Source of the DNA: CAVVAE01 sp963746185
GTDB taxonomy: Bacteria; Actinomycetota; Actinomycetes; Propionibacteriales; Nocardioidaceae
Assembly: GCA_963746185.1 (NCBI GenBank)
Contig: CAVVAE010000004.1
Span: 1,922,001 to 1,986,000, forward strand
Length of the DNA stretch: 64,000 nt
Direction of reading: 5' to 3'
Part shown: in pieces, positions 60,177-64,000 of the stretch
How positions within the stretch are numbered: the stretch's first letter is position 1
Layout: each line of letters begins with the position of its first letter
Program-made: the position numbers and the translations under genes
Notes under the pieces: model-generated
Database searches by the model: none
What the model saw: the letters and a program-made list of their open reading frames with translations, nothing else
Told to the model about the DNA's origin: nothing

Positions 60177-61136
60177 ATGCACAACTCTCCACGGGGCTAC
60201 AGGCAGCAGCGCGCGGCTGCAGTGGCCGACTTTGCGGTCACTCAGGACGACGTCGTCACGCTCCGTCAGCTCTACAGCATCGGACTCTCACGCTCGGAGG
60301 TGAGAGCGGAGCTGCGGGCGCGGCGGTGGTCTCGCCGCGGCTCCCAAGCAGTCGTTGTCCACAATGGGCCGCTCCTGCCACGATCACGGCTTTGGGTTGC
60401 CGTGCTCAATGCCGGAGCCGACGCGGCGCTCGACGGTGTCTCGGCCCTTCAGGCTGCGGGTCTCGAGAACTTTGACTCAGGCGTCATCCATCTTTCCGTA
60501 AGCAAGGGGGCGCGCTACCGGAGAGCCAGGGGAGTTCGAGTGCACGAGACTCGGCGCCGAAAATCGACGGACCTCGCATCAATCGGCCTTCCCCGAGTCA
60601 AGCCAGGAATTGCGGCCGTCAGGGGCGCCCTGTGGGCTCGCACCGACCGACAGGCAGCACTCGTGCTGAGCATGGCGGTACAACAGCGCATCACCTCGAT
60701 CGACGACGTCATCACGGCCATGTCCACCATTCGCCGGCATCGTCGACGCAAGTTCCTCCTCCGGGTCATTGGTGACATCACCCGTGGCGCCCAATCGATA
60801 GGCGAGCTCGACTTCCTCGCGGAGTGCCGGCGGCGTGGATTGCCGTCACCCAGCCACCAGGTCAGGAGGGAACTACCTTCCGGCAGGGTGTACCTCGACG
60901 TCTACTGGGAGGAGTACGGCGTCGTGGTCGAGATCGAAGGGTCACATCACCTGGTCGTCGGCCTTGCCGTGGCGGACAGTCTTCGTCAGAACGAACTCAC
61001 GATCGACCACGACCGAGTCCTGCGCATCCCCGTAGTAGGGCTGCGAATGGCGCCGGACGAGTTCTTCGAGCAGATAGCCAGGCTGCTTCGAAGGCAGGGC
61101 TGGCGGGATTCCACCGCGTTGCGTCCTGCAGGCTGA
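60177..61136 (+). CDS. DUF559 (Vsr-like endonuclease fold) protein with AbiEi-like N-terminus
   Basis: About 319 residues from ATG 60177; a GTG at 60102 is in frame. The N-terminal part (VTLRQLYSIGLSRSEVRAEL, about 26-45, then RRGSQAVVVHNG) resembles the winged-helix AbiEi/type IV antitoxin-like domain often found at the start of such proteins. The C-terminal part (about 205-310) is DUF559 with nuclease-like residues: GELDFLAECRRRGLPSP, VYLDVYWEEYGVVVEIEGS (acidic pair) and LRIPVVGLRMAPDEFF. In actinobacteria these genes are often multicopy. No partner toxin gene is adjacent. Activity is inferred from the fold. Confidence 0.75.
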   Translation: MHNSPRGYRQQRAAAVADFAVTQDDVVTLRQLYSIGLSRSEVRAELRARRWSRRGSQAVVVHNGPLLPRSRLWVAVLNAGADAALDGVSALQAAGLENFDSGVIHLSVSKGARYRRARGVRVHETRRRKSTDLASIGLPRVKPGIAAVRGALWARTDRQAALVLSMAVQQRITSIDDVITAMSTIRRHRRRKFLLRVIGDITRGAQSIGELDFLAECRRRGLPSPSHQVRRELPSGRVYLDVYWEEYGVVVEIEGSHHLVVGLAVADSLRQNELTIDHDRVLRIPVVGLRMAPDEFFEQIARLLRRQGWRDSTALRPAG

Positions 61137-61166
61137 GCGTGGTGGCAGCCGAACTGCAGGACGCAA
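61119..61166 (+). terminator. Perfect 13-bp hairpin overlapping 3' end of DUF559 gene
   Basis: TTGCGTCCTGCAG (61119-61131) pairs exactly with CTGCAGGACGCAA (61154-61166). The left arm encodes the last sense codons; the TGA is in the loop. Stem core matches the hairpin at 60051-60092. Confidence 0.75.
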
Positions 61167-61284
61167 GCAGAGGAAAGTTGGAAGGTGTTCAGAAACCGTT
61201 AGCGTGGCTTCATTGCCGCGGGCGTCTCCTTGTGGTTATCTGCGAAATGGAGTGTGAATTTCGGAAACCACCAGGAGGATCTCT

Positions 61285-62406
61285 GTGAAGCTTCGATCTA
61301 AGGCCCTCGGCATCGTTGCTGTCGCAGCGGTGACAATCTCCATGGCTGCCTGTTCGGCCCCAGAGGACGAAAACGACTCAGAGGGGTCGGAGAACACTGG
61401 CGCTACGCAGGGCCAGTCGTCCGAGGAATACATGACGCAGCTGGTCGCGGACGCTGAGAAGGAAGGCGAACTCAACGTCATCGCGTTGCCACCGACGTGG
61501 GCCAACTACGGCAACATCATCAAGGCGTTCAAGGAAAAGTACGACATCCAGGTGAACGAGAAGCTGCCTGACACTGACAGCCAGACCGAAATCGACACTG
61601 CGAAGCGTTTGCAAGGCCAGGACTCGGCTCCCGATGTCTTCGACCTCGGCCAGTCCGTCGCGCTGGCAAACACCGACATGTTCGCGCCCTACCAGGTGCA
61701 AACCTGGGACGACATTCCTGATGAGAACAAGGATCCCGAAGGCCTGTGGGTCAACGACTACGGCGGCTACTTCTCGATCGGCTACGACGAGGACGAGGTC
61801 CCTGCCCCGACCAGTCTCGACGATCTGCTCGGCTCGGACTACAAGGGCAAGGTCGCACTTAACGGTGACCCGACCAGCTCCGGATCTGGCGTCGCTGGCG
61901 TCATGATGGCGACGCTGGCCTCGGGCGGCACGATCGACGACCTGGCTCCCGGTGTCGACTACTTCAAGCAGCTCAACGATGCAGGGAACCTGATCCCGGT
62001 CGACGTCACGCCGGCGACCATCGAGTCCCACGAGACACCCGTCGTGCTGGACTGGGACTACCTGAATGCAGCCGAGACCAAGGCGCTGCCGTCCTGGAAG
62101 GTTCTCGTCCCTGAGAACGCCGTCTTGGGTGGCTACTACTTCCAGGCGATCAACGCTGACGCCCCGCACCCGAACGCCGCCCGGCTATGGCAGGAGTTCC
62201 TGTACTCCGACGAGGGCCAGAACCTATGGCTCGCCGGTGGGGCTCGCCCGATCCGTGCCGACGCGATGGTCGAGGCAGGAACGATCGACCAGGAACTCTA
62301 CGACGCGCTTCCACCTGTCACCGGTGAGCCGGTCTTCCCGACCGTCGAGCAGGCGACGGAGGCAGCCACCTATCTGGCGGACAACTGGGCGAACGCGGTC
62401 GGCTAG
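61285..62406 (+). CDS. ABC transporter substrate-binding lipoprotein (PotD/AfuA type)
   Basis: A 373-residue lipoprotein. ATG 61285 has AGGAGG 6 bases upstream (61270-61282 region). Lipobox SMAAC (Cys about 23), then an acidic Ser/Glu-rich linker. The binding domain reads LNVIALPPTWANYGNIIKAFKEKY, VFDLGQSVALANTDMF, ETPVVLDWDYLNA, as in periplasmic-binding proteins of the iron(III)/thiamine/polyamine (type 2) cluster. First gene of an operon with two permeases. Ligand unknown. Confidence 0.85.
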   Translation: MKLRSKALGIVAVAAVTISMAACSAPEDENDSEGSENTGATQGQSSEEYMTQLVADAEKEGELNVIALPPTWANYGNIIKAFKEKYDIQVNEKLPDTDSQTEIDTAKRLQGQDSAPDVFDLGQSVALANTDMFAPYQVQTWDDIPDENKDPEGLWVNDYGGYFSIGYDEDEVPAPTSLDDLLGSDYKGKVALNGDPTSSGSGVAGVMMATLASGGTIDDLAPGVDYFKQLNDAGNLIPVDVTPATIESHETPVVLDWDYLNAAETKALPSWKVLVPENAVLGGYYFQAINADAPHPNAARLWQEFLYSDEGQNLWLAGGARPIRADAMVEAGTIDQELYDALPPVTGEPVFPTVEQATEAATYLADNWANAVG

Positions 62407-62430
62407 CGGCTGACCGAGAACAGCCCACTG

Positions 62431-63273
62431 ATGGCTGCTAGACGCAGGTTCGGTGCGAGCTTTGGGCTCGTACCGTTCCTGGCGTATGTCGGGATCTTCC
62501 TGATCACCCCAACGGTGGTTGTCTTTATCAAGGCATTCCAGACAAACGACACCCCGCCACAGGTCACGCTCGACGCCATCAAGCAACTCAAAGAAACGGC
62601 GACTCTGGAGATCACCAAGGACACGGTGACCCTCTCGCTGACGACGGCGCTGATCGGCGCCGTGGTCGGGGCCTTGGTGGCGTACGTCGTGTCGACGGGC
62701 AAGAAGGACGGGGTGCTGCGCCGTTTCGTCACCAGCGTCTGTGGAGTGCTCGCCCAGTTCGGCGGCGTTGCCCTCGCCTTCGCGTTCATCGCCACGATCG
62801 GCAGGGCGGGAGTCGTGACCGACTGGCTCAACCTCACCGACACCAGTTGGCTGTTCACGCTCAAGGGGTTGACGCTCGTCTACTCCTACTTCCAGATCCC
62901 GCTGATGGTGATCGTGTTCCTGCCAGCTCTCGACGGCATCCGACCGCAGTGGCGGGAGGCGGCCGACAACCTCGGTGCCAGCACGTGGCAGTACTGGCGG
63001 CACATCGGGTTTCCGCTGCTGTTCCCGGCGTTCCTTGGCTCCGCGCTCCTGCTGTTCGCCAACGCGTTCGCGACGTACGCCACCGCGCGAGCGCTCGTCA
63101 ACCAGGGCTCACCGATCCTGTCGCTGAAGATCGGTAACTCGCTTGGGAACGAGGTCAGTGGTTCGCAGGGCAACCTGGCGGCGTCGCTGGCCTTGGAGAT
63201 GGTCGTCATCGTGGCTGTTGTGATGACGCTGTACGCGATCCTCCAACGGCGTACGTCCAGGTGGCTGCCATGA
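62431..63273 (+). CDS. ABC transporter permease (PotB/ThiP-like)
   Basis: A 280-residue permease with about six transmembrane segments (FGLVPFLAYVGIFLITPTVV at the start) and the EAA loop REAADNLGASTWQYWRHIGFP near residue 172. It begins 24 bases after the binding-protein stop. Partner of the next permease. Confidence 0.87.
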   Translation: MAARRRFGASFGLVPFLAYVGIFLITPTVVVFIKAFQTNDTPPQVTLDAIKQLKETATLEITKDTVTLSLTTALIGAVVGALVAYVVSTGKKDGVLRRFVTSVCGVLAQFGGVALAFAFIATIGRAGVVTDWLNLTDTSWLFTLKGLTLVYSYFQIPLMVIVFLPALDGIRPQWREAADNLGASTWQYWRHIGFPLLFPAFLGSALLLFANAFATYATARALVNQGSPILSLKIGNSLGNEVSGSQGNLAASLALEMVVIVAVVMTLYAILQRRTSRWLP

Positions 63274-64000
63274 GCAACGCTGCCACCCGCCAACGCAACC
63301 AGGCCGTGATGCGGTGGGTCGTGCTGCTGGTCGTGGGTGGGGTCTTCCTGCTTCCGCTCTACTCGATGTTCAAGTACAGCACCCGTGTCGGGCCGCAGAA
63401 CCCCAGTACGTGGGACTCCTGGAAGGCGATGGTCGAGAACGACCAGCTCCGCAAGGCCATCATCACCTCCCTTGAGCTCGCCGGGCTGACTGTCGCGGGC
63501 ATGTTGTTGTTGCTGCTGCCCACGATGATCTGGGTCCGCATCAAGGTTCCGTGGGCGACCCGCATCGTCGAGTTCCTGTGCCTGCTCCCGTTGACGATTC
63601 CGGCCATCGTCCTCGTAGTCGGTCTCGACAACGTGATGTCGTGGGTCAACTACCTGGTGACCGAGGGCGCGCTGGCACTGACGTTCCCTTACATCGTGCT
63701 CGTGCTTCCCTACTGCTACCGCGCACTCGACTCCGGGCTTTCTGCCATCGACGTGGCGACGTTGTCTGAGGCCGCCCGCAGCTTGGGTGCGAGCTGGCCC
63801 ACGGTGATCGTCAAGGTCATCGTCCCGAACATCAAGTCCGCTGTGCTGTCCGCTGCATTCCTCGCGGTGGCGGTCGTGCTCGGTGAGTTCACGATCGCGT
63901 CGCTGTTCTTCTACGACAACATGCAGGTTGTGATCGCGCTGCTCGGGCTGTCGAACTCCAATGTCAGCGTCGCCACATCTTTGGCCGCCTTGATGTTCGG
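63270..64000 (+). CDS. ABC transporter permease (PotC-like), partial at window end
   Basis: The ATG at 63270 overlaps the preceding stop (ATGA). The 243 visible residues start MSNAATRQRNQAVMRWVVLL and run off the right edge. Hydrophobic helices are clear and the EAA loop SEAARSLGASWPTVIVKVIV lies near residue 168. Second channel subunit of the PotD/AfuA-type importer; an ATPase gene is expected just beyond the window. Confidence 0.85.
   Translation, partial: MSNAATRQRNQAVMRWVVLLVVGGVFLLPLYSMFKYSTRVGPQNPSTWDSWKAMVENDQLRKAIITSLELAGLTVAGMLLLLLPTMIWVRIKVPWATRIVEFLCLLPLTIPAIVLVVGLDNVMSWVNYLVTEGALALTFPYIVLVLPYCYRALDSGLSAIDVATLSEAARSLGASWPTVIVKVIVPNIKSAVLSAAFLAVAVVLGEFTIASLFFYDNMQVVIALLGLSNSNVSVATSLAALMF

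Overview
The window is GC-rich, with short intergenic gaps and GTG/TTG starts, and looks like the chromosome of a high-GC Gram-positive actinobacterium. A mycothiol S-conjugate amidase (mca), a PIN-PhoH protein, a short-chain Z-isoprenyl diphosphate synthase and a DUF4307 protein all point to Actinobacteria. Family-level placement (something like Nocardioidaceae, e.g. Aeromicrobium/Nocardioides) is inference only. No rRNA, tRNA, transposase, integrase or CRISPR array was seen.

Region 1 (1-24.3 kb) is an accessory cell-surface region. It holds three sulfotransferases, an Alg13/Alg14-like glycosyltransferase, a GT2 glycosyltransferase and a GH26-like lipoprotein, which suggests building and modifying a surface or secreted glycan. 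Interleaved are five large secreted multidomain proteins. Three are paralogues (P1 4947-9136, P2 9458-13132, P3 21420-24305) with the order signal peptide, propeller-type repeats, 2/1/0 malectin-like domains, a second repeat region, 2/2/1 PKD domains and a shared C-terminal domain. The other two are phosphatases (PF04185-type 13375-15801; purple-acid-phosphatase type 17496-19760) carrying the same PKD and C-terminal domain. The C-terminal domain of about 200 residues occurs six times in 16 kb. One PKD plus C-terminal unit is present as an apparently identical 871-bp inverted repeat (14121-14991 and 17505-18375). Inversion between the copies would exchange the 3' ends of the two phosphatase genes in frame.

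Region 2 (24.3-31 kb) carries small enzymes: an APH-type kinase, GNAT, two VOC proteins, YCII, MsrA, a class III aminotransferase and a GNAT-Nudix fusion. Four genes between 7.9 and 29.9 kb (P1, a beta-lactamase-like hydrolase, msrA, the aminotransferase) each show a single-base frameshift with conserved protein sequence continuing in the other frame. This could be sequence error or real decay.

Region 3 (31-58 kb) follows the gene order of the Mycobacterium tuberculosis Rv1079-Rv1098c segment: metB, greA, DUF4307, mca, a small membrane protein, a DUF255 thioredoxin-fold protein, hemolysin III, Z-prenyl synthase, phoH2, fumC. Inserted into it are a MutL/GlmL-like ATPase without a mutase, a MarR-MFS efflux pair, a Mut7-C protein, ilvA, an orphan molybdenum hydroxylase large subunit, a CUT1 sugar ABC importer, a transglycosylase-like secreted protein and a subtilase.

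Region 4 (58-64 kb) has arfB, a spermidine-synthase-like methyltransferase fold protein, a PIG-L deacetylase, a DUF559 protein bracketed by related hairpins, and a PotD/AfuA-type ABC importer that runs off the end of the window.
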